From contig NZ_LT907988.1 of NCBI RefSeq assembly GCF_900089455.2, positions 1,736,001 through 1,800,000 of the forward strand: a DNA stretch of 64,000 nt, written 5' to 3'. The notes beneath the pieces were generated by a model. The model was not told the origin of the DNA, searched no databases, and was given only the letters and a program-made list of their open reading frames with translations. This DNA comes from Orrella dioscoreae. GTDB lineage: Bacteria; Pseudomonadota; Gammaproteobacteria; Burkholderiales; Burkholderiaceae_B. The position numbers and the translations under genes were made by a program. Shown here in pieces: positions 25,827 to 34,094 of the stretch (within the stretch, counting starts at the first letter, position 1; each line of letters opens with the position of its first letter).

Positions 25827-26099
25827 TCAGGCCGAGGGGGGCACGTAGCCGTGGGCTTCGACGTCGCTGTCCTCGAACAGGAACTTCTCCATTTGCTGGG
25901 CCAGGTACTTGCGGGCGCGGCTGTCGGCGAGGTTCAGGCGGTTTTCGTTGACCAGGCGGGTCTGCACCGACTGCCATTCCTGCCAGGCTTCCTTGGAGAT
26001 GCTCTGCCAGATGCGCGTGCCCATCTCTCCGGGATACGGAGGGAAATCCAGGCCTTCGGCCTCGCGCTTCAATTTCACACACTGGACGGTACGGGCCAT
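25827..26099 (-). CDS. yggX: Fe(2+)-trafficking / oxidative-damage protection protein
   Basis: 90-residue YggX-family protein implicated in protecting iron-sulfur clusters and in iron trafficking. It starts [20 protein letters not shown] with the family's single conserved cysteine. It has the [18 protein letters not shown] block and ends in KFLFED. A TAGAAT -10 on the minus strand lies about 30 bases before the ATG (26126-26131). Convergent with phoU. Confidence 0.96.
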   Translation of the reverse strand: MARTVQCVKLKREAEGLDFPPYPGEMGTRIWQSISKEAWQEWQSVQTRLVNENRLNLADSRARKYLAQQMEKFLFEDSDVEAHGYVPPSA

Positions 26100-26136
26100 G
26101 ATCGACTGCCTATGAAAAGTAATGGTTCATTCTAAC

Positions 26137-26183
26137 CTTGCCCATCCGGCAAGACCGGCCAAGCCCCCAAGGGTCATGGGGGC
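26137..26183. repeat. Two small hairpins between argA and yggX
   Basis: CTTGCC/GGCAAG (26137-26153) and GCCCCCA/TGGGGGC (26163-26183) occupy the 99-base gap after the argA stop. They may end argA transcription on the minus strand, but no U tract is present. Confidence 0.45.
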
Positions 26184-26198
26184 GGCGAGGGTGCAGGC

Positions 26199-27554
26199 TC
26201 AGAGCCGCTTGATGAAGATCAGGCTGTTGCGCGAGCGGTTGTAGCTGGCCTGGCGCTCGCGCGGCAGGTCGGCGACGCCGCCCTGCGTGAAGCCGCGCTT
26301 CAGGAACCAGTGCGAGGTGCGGGTGGTGAGCACGAACAGCCGCTTGATGCCCTGCGCGCGCGCGCGTGATTCGATGTGGCGCAGCAGGATCTCGCCTTCG
26401 CCCGCGCCTTGCCACTCGGGATGCACGATGAGGCAGGCCATTTCCGCCATCTGCTCGCCCGGATAGGCATGCAGCGCGGCGCAGCCGTAGATCACGCCGT
26501 CGTGCTCCAGTACCGTGAAGTTCTCCACGTCGCGTTCGATGACGCTGCGGCCACGGGCCACCAGCGTGCCGTCGGCTTCCAGCGGCTCGATGAGCTGCAG
26601 GATGGCGCCCACGTCGTCGACGGTGGCGGCGCGCAGGTCGTCCAGCGTGTCCTCGACCACCATGGTGCCCACGCCGTCGTGGGTGAACACTTCCAGCATC
26701 ACGCTGCCGTCCAGGGCATAGGGCACCAGGTGCGCACGCGCCACGCCGCGCTTGACCGCGCGCGAGGCGTAGCGCAGGAAGAAGGCGGTGTCCTCGTCCA
26801 GCGCGCCTTCGGCCAGCAGCGAGTCGGCGTCGTCGCGGGCCAGCTCGGTGTCGACGTTGCCGTCGGCATCCAGCACGCCACGCGTGTCGGTCAGGAAGAT
26901 CAGCTTCTCGGCGCGCAGGGCCACGGCCACGCTCGTGGCCAGCTCTTCCATGGCCAGGTTGAAGGCGTCGCCCGTCGGCGAGAAGCCCAGCGGCGACAGC
27001 AGGACCACGGCGCCGCGCTCCATGGCGAAACGCAGGGCGTCCGCGTCCACCTTGCGGACGTGGCCGGTGTGGCGATAGTCCACGCCGTCGATCACGCCGG
27101 CAGGGCGGGCGGTGATGAAGTTGCCCGACAGCACGCGGATGTGGGCGTGCGACATGGGCGTGTTGGGCAGCCCCTGGCTGAAGGCGGCCTCGATGTCCAG
27201 GCGGATCTCGCCGGCGGCTTCCTTGGCGCATTCCAGGGCGGCGGCGTCGGTGGGCGACATGCCGCGACCGAACTGCTGGTCCAGCCCCTTCAGCCGCAGC
27301 TGTTCGTTGACCTGCGGGCGCGAGCCGTGCACCAGCACCAGCTTGATGCCCAGGGCCGACAGCAGCGACAGGTCCTGGATCAGCACGTTCAGCGCGCCGG
27401 CCTGCACCAGTTCACCGCCGAAGCCGATGACGAAGGTCTTGCCCCGGAACGCGTGCACATAGGGCGCCACCTCTCGGAACCATCGCACGAACTGCGCGGC
27501 GGCGAATTCGGGGGCTTCCAGGGCGGAGACGGTGTCGGGTTCCAGGTCATGCAT
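26199..27554 (-). CDS. argA: Amino-acid N-acetyltransferase (N-acetylglutamate synthase)
   Basis: First step of arginine biosynthesis, acetyl-CoA plus glutamate to N-acetylglutamate. 451 residues. An N-terminal amino-acid-kinase fold (about residues 30-290, with FVIGFGGELVQ and VLVHGSRPQVNEQL) binds arginine as feedback inhibitor. It is followed by a C-terminal GNAT domain (CLIVHPEWQGAGEGEILLRHIE). The ATG at 27554 gives MHDLEPDTVSALE. The frame stays open for 6 kb further upstream antisense to hrpA, which is not coding. Divergent from hrpA across 135 bases. Confidence 0.96.
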   Translation of the reverse strand: MHDLEPDTVSALEAPEFAAAQFVRWFREVAPYVHAFRGKTFVIGFGGELVQAGALNVLIQDLSLLSALGIKLVLVHGSRPQVNEQLRLKGLDQQFGRGMSPTDAAALECAKEAAGEIRLDIEAAFSQGLPNTPMSHAHIRVLSGNFITARPAGVIDGVDYRHTGHVRKVDADALRFAMERGAVVLLSPLGFSPTGDAFNLAMEELATSVAVALRAEKLIFLTDTRGVLDADGNVDTELARDDADSLLAEGALDEDTAFFLRYASRAVKRGVARAHLVPYALDGSVMLEVFTHDGVGTMVVEDTLDDLRAATVDDVGAILQLIEPLEADGTLVARGRSVIERDVENFTVLEHDGVIYGCAALHAYPGEQMAEMACLIVHPEWQGAGEGEILLRHIESRARAQGIKRLFVLTTRTSHWFLKRGFTQGGVADLPRERQASYNRSRNSLIFIKRL

Positions 27555-27656
27555 GGCGGTGAGGGGGTATCCAGCGAAAAGAATCGGAAAACGGAGCGGG
27601 GATGGGTCCCCCTGCCGGTCCACGGCCGGGCAAAACGCCTGGCGCGTGGCGGAAAT

Positions 27657-27662
27657 TATAAT
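27657..27662. promoter_or_regulatory. Shared -10 element between argA and hrpA
   Basis: TATAAT within the perfect palindrome ATTATAAT (27655-27662), so both strands read TATAAT. It lies 28 bases before hrpA and about 100 before argA. -35 sequences are weak on both sides. Confidence 0.5.
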
Positions 27663-27689
27663 GATGGGCTTCAAGTAGCGATTCAACCC

Positions 27690-30600
27690 ATGTCCGACAA
27701 TCCCGGCACGGCCGCAAGCGCGGCGCGACGGGGGCCTGCCAGGCAGGCGCCCGAGACCGACGCGCCGCCGCGCGTCGCCCCGCCCATCCAGTACCCCGAA
27801 GACCTGCCCGTCAGCGCGCGGCGCGACGAGATCGCGCGCGCCATCGCCGCCCACCAGGTCACGATCGTGAGCGGGGAAACCGGCTCGGGCAAGACCACCC
27901 AGCTTCCCAAGATCTGCCTGGAACTGGGGCGCGGCCTGCGCCGCATGATCGGCCACACCCAGCCGCGCCGCCTGGCCGCCACCTCGGTGGCCAAGCGCAT
28001 CGCCGACGAGCTGGGCACGCCGCTGGGGGAGTGGGTGGGCTACCAGGTGCGTTTCAACGACCGCACCGGGCCCAATGCGGCCATCAAGCTCATGACCGAC
28101 GGCATCCTGCTGTCGGAGTCGCAGCGCGACCCGCTGTTGCGCCGCTACGACACGATCATCATCGACGAGGCCCACGAACGCAGCCTCAACATCGATTTCC
28201 TGCTGGGTTACCTGAAGCAGCTCCTGCCGCGGCGGCCCGACCTGAAGGTGATCATCACCTCGGCCACCATCGACGCCGAACGCTTCGCCACGCACTTCGC
28301 CGACAAGCGCGGCCGGCCCGCGCCCGTCATCGAGGTCTCGGGCCGGCTGTACCCGGTGGAAATCCGCTATCGCCCGGTGCGCGAGGAAGAGGAAGACGGC
28401 AAGCCCGCCAAGCGCGGCGGCGAAGGCGAGCGGCTCTCGGGCGACGAGGAACGTGATCTCATCGATGCCATCGTGGACGGCGTGGACGAATGCGCCCGCA
28501 GCGGTCCTGGCGATGTGCTGGTCTTCCTGCCCGGCGAACGCGAGATCCGCGAGGCCGCCGAGGCCCTGCGCAAGCACCATCCGCCGGGCACCCAGGTGCT
28601 GCCCCTGTTCGCGCGGCTGTCGCAGGCCGAGCAGGAGCAGATCTTCCGCCCCACGGGCAATGGCCGCCGCATCGTGCTGGCCACCAACGTGGCGGAGACC
28701 TCGCTGACCGTGCCCGGCATCCGCTACGTCATCGACAGCGGCCTGGCCCGCATCAAGCGCTATTCCTGGCGCAACAAGGTCGAGCAGCTGCGCATCGAGT
28801 CCATCAGCCGGGCATCCGCCAACCAGCGCGCCGGCCGTTGCGGCCGGGTGGGGCCGGGCATCTGCCTGCGGCTCTATGACGAGGCCGATTTCGCGGCACG
28901 CGCGCCCTTCACCGATCCGGAAGTGCTGCGTTCCTCGCTGGCCGCCGTCATCCTGCGGATGAAGGCCCTGCGCCTGGACGATATCGAGCAGTTCCCCTTC
29001 GTCGAGGCGCCGCCCGGACGTGCCGTGGCCGATGGCTACCACCTGCTGCAGGAACTCGGCGCCATCGACGAGGCCAACGTGCTGACCGAGGTGGGCCGCG
29101 AACTGGCGCGCCTGCCGGTGGATCCGCGCATCGGCCGCATGATCCTGGCGGCGCGCCAGCACGACTGCCTGGCCGAGATGCTGGTCATCGCCGCGGCGCT
29201 GTCGGTGCAGGATCCGCGCGACCGCCCGCTGGAGCAGCGCGAAGCAGCCGAGGCGGCCCACGCACGCTTCGCCGACGAGAAATCCGAGTTCCTGTCCTTC
29301 GTGAAGCTCTGGCAATGGTATGGCGAACAGGTGGCGCACAAGGGCTCGCAGCGCAAGCTGGTCGCGCTCCTGCGCCAGCATTTCCTCTCGCCCATCCGCC
29401 TGCGCGAATGGCACGACGTCCACACGCAGCTGGCCGCGGTCGTCGGCGAGCAGGGCTGGCGCGTCAACCAGAGCCCGGCCACCTACGAGCAGGTGCACCT
29501 GGCCCTGCTGACCGGGCTGCTGGGCAATATCGGCGTGAAGAGCGAGGAGGCGGGCCACTTCCAGGGCGCCCGCGAACTGCGTTTCCACATCCACCCCGGC
29601 TCGAGGCTGGCCCGCAAGGCCGGGCGCTGGGTGGTGGCCGGCGAACTCATGGAAACCTCGCGGCTGTACGCGCGCTGCGTGGCGCGCATCGAGCCCGTGT
29701 GGCTCGAGCGCGTGGCTTCGCACCTGATCCGCCGCGCCCATGCCGACCCGCGCTGGGAGCGCAAGGCCGGGCAGGTGGTGGCCAACGAGCGCGGCACCTT
29801 GTATGGCCTGCCGGTCTACAGCGGCCGGCGCATCCACTATGGCCGCGTGAATCCCGGGCACGCCCGCGAGCTTTTCATCCGCCAGGCGCTGGTGCCGGGC
29901 GACATCGACACGCGCCTGCCCTTCGTGGCGCAGAACCGCAAGCTGATCGCGCAGATCGAGAAGCTGGAGCACCAGACGCGCCGTCCCGATATCCTGGTCG
30001 ACGACACGCTGATCTTCGCCTTCTACGACAAGCTGCTGCCTGAGGACATCAGCCAGACCGCCACGCTGGAAGCCTGGTACGCCAAGCTCGACAAGGCGGG
30101 CGCGCAAGCCCTGTTGCTCACGCGCGATGCGCTGATGCGCCACGAGGCGGCGGGCGTCACCACCGAGGTCTTCCCGAAGAAGGTGGAATGGCAGGGCGTC
30201 GCGATGGCGCTCGACTATCACTTCGAGCCCGGCTCGCCGCGCGACGGCGTGACCTTGTCCGTGCCGCTCTTCGCGCTCAACCAGATCGACGCGCAGCGCT
30301 GCGAGTGGCTGGTGCCCGGCATGCTGAAGGAAAAGGTGCAGTTGCTGCTGAAGTCCCTGCCGCAGAAGCTGCGTCGCCACTGCGTGCCCTTGCCGGACTA
30401 CGCCTCGGGTTTCTACGACCGCTGGTTCGAGCGCCTGGACGACCCGCAGATGGGCCTGGTCGAGGGCATCATCGCCGACATGTGGGAGCAGGTGCAGATC
30501 CGGCCGCAACTGGCGGACTTCAAGCTCGAGACGCTGCCCGCCCACCTGTTCATGAACTTCAAGGTCATCGACGAGCATGGCCGCATGCTGGAGGCGGGCC

Positions 30601-31547
30601 GGAACCTGGCGCAGCTGAAAGCGGGGCTGGGCCGCCAGGCCCAGGTCACCTTCCAGCAGATGGCCGCGCGCGATGCGGGCGTGGCCCAGGCGCTGTCGCA
30701 CGAGAACCTGAGCGACTGGACCTTCGGCGCCTTGCCCGAGCTGCTGGAAATCCAGCGCAAGGGGCAATCCTTCGTGGGGTATCCGGCGCTGGTCGATCGG
30801 GGCACGCATTGCGACCTGGACGTCTATGACGATCCCGAGGAGGCGCGGCGGCACCATCGCGCGGGCCTCTTGCGGCTTTTCAAGCTGGGCCTGCGCGAGC
30901 AGGTCAAGTTCCTGGAAAAGAACCTGCACGACCTGACCAAGACCAGCATGCTCTTCATGCCGCTGGGCACCCTGGAAGAACTGCGCGACCAGATCGTCGA
31001 CAGCGCCATCGGCCAGGCCTGCCTGGCCGAACCCTGGCCGGTGGACGCCGAGGCCTTCGCGGCGCGGCGCGCCGAAGGCAAGGGCCGGCTGGGGCTGCTG
31101 GCGCAGGAAGCCGCGCGGCTGGCCGCGACGGTGCTCACCGAATGGGCGGCGGCGCAGCGCAAACTGCCGCAGGCCAAGGGGCATGCCGCGGCGCATGCCG
31201 ACATCCAGCAGCAACTGGGGGCGCTGGTCACGCGCTGGTTCATCCGCGACACGCCGCAGGCGCAGCTGGCGCATTTCCCGCGTTACCTGAAGGCGGTCAG
31301 CGCCCGCATCGACAAGCTGCGCGCCGATCCCGCCCGCGATGCCCGCATCATGCAGGAGATGGCGCCGCTGCTGACGCTCTACCAACGCGCCCGTGCAGCA
31401 CGCAAGGGCGCGCCCGACGCCGGCCTGGACGAGTTCCGCTGGCTGCTGGAGGAGCTGCGCGTCGCGCTTTTCGCCCAGGAGTTGCGCACGCCCATGCCCG
31501 TGTCGGTCAAGCGCCTGCAGAAGAGTTGGGAAGCCATGCAGCGCTGA
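27690..31547 (+). CDS. hrpA: ATP-dependent RNA helicase HrpA
   Basis: DEAH-box helicase, 1285 residues, the full-length proteobacterial form. Motif I is SGETGSGKTTQLPK, motif II is IIIDEAHERSLN, motif III is SATIDAERF, motif VI is ANQRAGRCGRVGPG. After the helicase-associated and OB-fold domains comes the long C-terminal DUF3418 extension (about residues 650-1280) that marks HrpA rather than HrpB. In E. coli the protein acts on stalled ribosomes and fimbrial mRNA. ATG at 27690 (MSDNPGTAAS) follows the -10. Confidence 0.97.
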   Translation: MSDNPGTAASAARRGPARQAPETDAPPRVAPPIQYPEDLPVSARRDEIARAIAAHQVTIVSGETGSGKTTQLPKICLELGRGLRRMIGHTQPRRLAATSVAKRIADELGTPLGEWVGYQVRFNDRTGPNAAIKLMTDGILLSESQRDPLLRRYDTIIIDEAHERSLNIDFLLGYLKQLLPRRPDLKVIITSATIDAERFATHFADKRGRPAPVIEVSGRLYPVEIRYRPVREEEEDGKPAKRGGEGERLSGDEERDLIDAIVDGVDECARSGPGDVLVFLPGEREIREAAEALRKHHPPGTQVLPLFARLSQAEQEQIFRPTGNGRRIVLATNVAETSLTVPGIRYVIDSGLARIKRYSWRNKVEQLRIESISRASANQRAGRCGRVGPGICLRLYDEADFAARAPFTDPEVLRSSLAAVILRMKALRLDDIEQFPFVEAPPGRAVADGYHLLQELGAIDEANVLTEVGRELARLPVDPRIGRMILAARQHDCLAEMLVIAAALSVQDPRDRPLEQREAAEAAHARFADEKSEFLSFVKLWQWYGEQVAHKGSQRKLVALLRQHFLSPIRLREWHDVHTQLAAVVGEQGWRVNQSPATYEQVHLALLTGLLGNIGVKSEEAGHFQGARELRFHIHPGSRLARKAGRWVVAGELMETSRLYARCVARIEPVWLERVASHLIRRAHADPRWERKAGQVVANERGTLYGLPVYSGRRIHYGRVNPGHARELFIRQALVPGDIDTRLPFVAQNRKLIAQIEKLEHQTRRPDILVDDTLIFAFYDKLLPEDISQTATLEAWYAKLDKAGAQALLLTRDALMRHEAAGVTTEVFPKKVEWQGVAMALDYHFEPGSPRDGVTLSVPLFALNQIDAQRCEWLVPGMLKEKVQLLLKSLPQKLRRHCVPLPDYASGFYDRWFERLDDPQMGLVEGIIADMWEQVQIRPQLADFKLETLPAHLFMNFKVIDEHGRMLEAGRNLAQLKAGLGRQAQVTFQQMAARDAGVAQALSHENLSDWTFGALPELLEIQRKGQSFVGYPALVDRGTHCDLDVYDDPEEARRHHRAGLLRLFKLGLREQVKFLEKNLHDLTKTSMLFMPLGTLEELRDQIVDSAIGQACLAEPWPVDAEAFAARRAEGKGRLGLLAQEAARLAATVLTEWAAAQRKLPQAKGHAAAHADIQQQLGALVTRWFIRDTPQAQLAHFPRYLKAVSARIDKLRADPARDARIMQEMAPLLTLYQRARAARKGAPDAGLDEFRWLLEELRVALFAQELRTPMPVSVKRLQKSWEAMQR

Positions 31548-31561
31548 CGGGCGCTGCCGCC

Positions 31562-31603
31562 CGCGCCCGAGCGTCGCCACGCGATGGCGCCGGCTCGGGC
31601 GCG
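31562..31603 (+). terminator. Long GC hairpin after hrpA
   Basis: CGCGCCCGAGC and GCTCGGGCGCG form an 11-bp perfect outer stem with an inner CGCCA/TGGCG stem. It starts 14 bases after the hrpA stop; there is no T tract. Probable mRNA 3' end or factor-dependent termination region. Confidence 0.5.
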
Positions 31604-31775
31604 AAGCCCCTGATGGCGACAGGACATTCATCGCAATTTCAACTGCTGCACTGCACAATACCAGCTTCGCACGTCCCGCGCGGGGCAGGGGAGCGCTTTT
31701 GCCGTGTCCGCCGCCCCGCAAGGCAGGCTGTTTCCCGGGCAGCGTGCCGGGACGGCCAGCAACACTCGAGGACAC

Positions 31776-33011
31776 ATGGATTTCAGTATCAAGGACAACG
31801 ACGCCGGTGACGGCGTCGCACAGGAACCCGCCCGCCCACCCAAAGGCGGCAGCGTCGGACGCGCCGTGGTCGCCATGGCCATCGGCGGTTTCGGCATCGG
31901 CACGGGTGAGTTCGTCATCATGGGGCTGTTGCCCGAAGTCGCGCAGGACATCGGCATCACGATCCCCCAAGCCGGCCACGTCATCAGCGCCTATGCCCTG
32001 GGCGTGGTGATCGGCGCGCCGCTGCTGGCGGTGCTGGCGGCGGGCTGGCCGCGCCGCCGCCTGCTGGTGGCGCTCATGATCTTCTACGCGCTGGGCAATT
32101 TCGCCAGCGCGATGGCGCCCAGCTACCTGACGCTGAACCTGCTGCGTTTCGTCGCCGGCCTGCCGCACGGCACCTATTTCGGCGTCGCCGCGCTGGTGGC
32201 GGCGTCGCTGGTCGAACCCTGGCGGCGCGCCCAGGCGGTCGGCTGGGTCATGCTCGGGCTGACGACGGCGACGCTGGTGGGGGTGCCCATCGCCACCTGG
32301 CTGGGTGAAGTCTTCGGCTGGCGCGCGGCCTTCGCGCTGGTGGGCGTCATCAGCGTGCTGGCAGCCGTGATGGTCCAGCGCGAAGTGCCCGACCAGCCCG
32401 CGGACCATCGCGCCAGCCCCATGCGCGAGCTGGGCGCGCTGCGCCGCAAGCAGGTCTGGCTGACCCTGGGCATCGGCGCCATCGGCCTGGGCGGCCTGTT
32501 CTCGGTCTTCAGCTACATCAAGCCCACGCTCATCGAGGTCGCGGGCATGAATGCCTCGCTGGTGCCCGCGGTGCTGGCGCTCTTCGGCTGTGGGATGATC
32601 GTCGGCAACCTGGCGGGGTCCCGCCTGGCCGACAAGGCCTTGATCCCCACCATCGGCGGCCTGCTGGTCTGGGCGTTCGTGGTGCTGGGCGCCTTCGTGT
32701 TCACGGCGCACCATCCCTGGCTGGCCGCCATCAACGTCTTCCTGGTGGGCACCATCGTGGCCATGGGCCCGACGCTGCAGATCCGCCTGATGGACGTCGC
32801 GGGCGATGCGCAGACCCTGGCCGCCGCGCTCAATCATTCCGCCTTCAACATGGCCAACGCGCTGGGGGCCTGGCTGGGCGGCCTGTCCATCGCCGCTGGA
32901 ATGGGCTATCCGTCCACCGGCTGGGTGGGCGCCCTGCTGGCGGTGGCGGGCTTGGGCGTCTTCGCCTGGTCGGTCAGCGCGGCGCGCAAGGAAAAGGCTG
33001 CAGCGGCCTGA
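31776..33011 (+). CDS. MFS transporter (AraJ/DHA1-type)
   Basis: Major facilitator with twelve predicted helices, 411 residues. The TGEFVIMGLLPEVAQDIGIT opening and LLRFVAGLPHGTYFGVAALV are typical of the AraJ/YdhP arabinose-efflux-like DHA1 group. GWPRRRLLVALM is the loop 2-3 basic motif. The ATG at 31776 (MDFSIKDND) is preceded by a GAGGA-like site. It stands as a single gene with its own terminator. Substrate unknown; drug or sugar efflux is possible. Confidence 0.92.
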   Translation: MDFSIKDNDAGDGVAQEPARPPKGGSVGRAVVAMAIGGFGIGTGEFVIMGLLPEVAQDIGITIPQAGHVISAYALGVVIGAPLLAVLAAGWPRRRLLVALMIFYALGNFASAMAPSYLTLNLLRFVAGLPHGTYFGVAALVAASLVEPWRRAQAVGWVMLGLTTATLVGVPIATWLGEVFGWRAAFALVGVISVLAAVMVQREVPDQPADHRASPMRELGALRRKQVWLTLGIGAIGLGGLFSVFSYIKPTLIEVAGMNASLVPAVLALFGCGMIVGNLAGSRLADKALIPTIGGLLVWAFVVLGAFVFTAHHPWLAAINVFLVGTIVAMGPTLQIRLMDVAGDAQTLAAALNHSAFNMANALGAWLGGLSIAAGMGYPSTGWVGALLAVAGLGVFAWSVSAARKEKAAAA

Positions 33012-33063
33012 GCGGCAGCGGGCCTTGCAGGGCCGGGCCACCGCGTGCCCGCGTCCCGCAATG

Positions 33064-33102
33064 AAAAACGCCCCCGCGGCAGCCTGCCGGCGGGGGCGTT
33101 TT
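33064..33102. terminator. Bidirectional terminator between the MFS gene and lpxO
   Basis: A5, CGCCCCCGC stem pairing with GCGGGGGCG, then T4, with a CGGC/GCCG inner stem. Located between two convergent genes. Confidence 0.9.
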
Positions 33103-33115
33103 CTTGCCTGTGGGC

Positions 33116-34015
33116 CTACAGCGCGATGAAGCCGATCACCACCAGCGCGATTAGGCCCCACTTGGTGGCCTTGTAGACCGTCTTGTTCCACTTCTTGAAC
33201 GTACGGCGCTTCTGGTCGATGCGGTAGTGCAGGTGCGTCAGGCGGTTGATGGCGCCCGTCTTGTCGCCGCTTTCGTTGGGCGAGCTGGCCGCCGACATCA
33301 CCGCCTTGCCGAACCAGCGGTTCAGCGCGCCGACCCAGCCCCAGCGCACGGGACGCTCGATGTCGCAGAAGAGGATGATGCGGTTCTGCTCGGTGCCGTT
33401 CAGCGCCGAGTGGATGTAGGTTTCGTCGAACACCACGCTGTCGCCGTCGCGCCAGCTGTAGCGCTCGCCGTCGACCTCGATGTAGCAGCGGTCGTCGTTG
33501 GGCGTGACCAGGCCCAGGTGGTAACGCAGCGATCCGGCATAGGGGTCGCGGTGCGCATTGAGCTTGCCGCCGGGCGGCAGCTGGGCAAACATCGCCGCCT
33601 TGACGGAGGGCAATTGGCGCAGTAGCGCCACGGTGCGCGGGCACAGGGCTTCCGCGGAAGGGTGGCGAGCGTCATACCACTTCAGGTAGAAGCGCTTCCA
33701 GCCGTACTTGAAGAAGGAGTTGAAGCCGATGTCGTCGTGCTTCTCCGCCGCCTTGATGTGCTGCGCCTCGGCCATGGCCAGGGCTTCCTCCCGGATCATT
33801 TCCCAGTTGTCGTCCAGCACCTTCAGGTCGGGCATGTCGGCCGGCGCCACGTAGGGCGTGGTCGGCACCTTGGAATTGAGCACCATCAAGGCATTGATGG
33901 GCGCCAGCAACGCCGAATGATCCAGCAACTGCCGCACGAAGGGCAGGCGCACGCGCCCACGCAGGTGGCCATACAGGATGGCGGCCAGCCAGATTCCGGG
34001 AATCAGCCATTTCAT
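33116..34015 (-). CDS. lpxO: Aspartyl/asparaginyl beta-hydroxylase-family lipid A hydroxylase (LpxO-like)
   Basis: Fe(II)/2-oxoglutarate dioxygenase that adds a 2-hydroxyl to a lipid A acyl chain. 299 residues. An N-terminal membrane anchor (WLIPGIWLAAILYG) precedes the cytosolic catalytic domain. Iron ligands are in NAHRDPYAGSLRYHLGL and DETYIHSALN, and RIILFCDIERP carries the cosubstrate arginine. A C-terminal hydrophobic stretch (GLIALVVIGFIAL) is also present. LpxO is known in Bordetella. Divergent from dnaE with only 79 bases between starts. Confidence 0.92.
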   Translation of the reverse strand: MKWLIPGIWLAAILYGHLRGRVRLPFVRQLLDHSALLAPINALMVLNSKVPTTPYVAPADMPDLKVLDDNWEMIREEALAMAEAQHIKAAEKHDDIGFNSFFKYGWKRFYLKWYDARHPSAEALCPRTVALLRQLPSVKAAMFAQLPPGGKLNAHRDPYAGSLRYHLGLVTPNDDRCYIEVDGERYSWRDGDSVVFDETYIHSALNGTEQNRIILFCDIERPVRWGWVGALNRWFGKAVMSAASSPNESGDKTGAINRLTHLHYRIDQKRRTFKKWNKTVYKATKWGLIALVVIGFIAL

Positions 34016-34081
34016 ATCGTGAAAACCTTCCGTAACGTCCTAGTGGCACCGTGCCGGCGCTTGGGGGCCTGGGCGCGTGGG

Positions 34082-34087
34082 TACAAT
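34082..34087 (+). promoter_or_regulatory. -10 element of dnaE
   Basis: TACAAT ends only seven bases before the dnaE ATG at 34095, so transcription would start at or next to the A of the start codon. TTGGGG at 34061-34066 is a poor -35 at 15-bp spacing. Confidence 0.45.
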
Positions 34088-34094
34088 TCCGTCC

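Noticed and set aside
26199-33644. A single open frame of about 7.4 kb on the minus strand covering argA and the antisense of hrpA and the MFS gene
   Set aside because: Only the last 451 codons (argA) show protein-family similarity. The rest is the antisense of a GC-rich gene with G/C third positions, which rarely creates stops.
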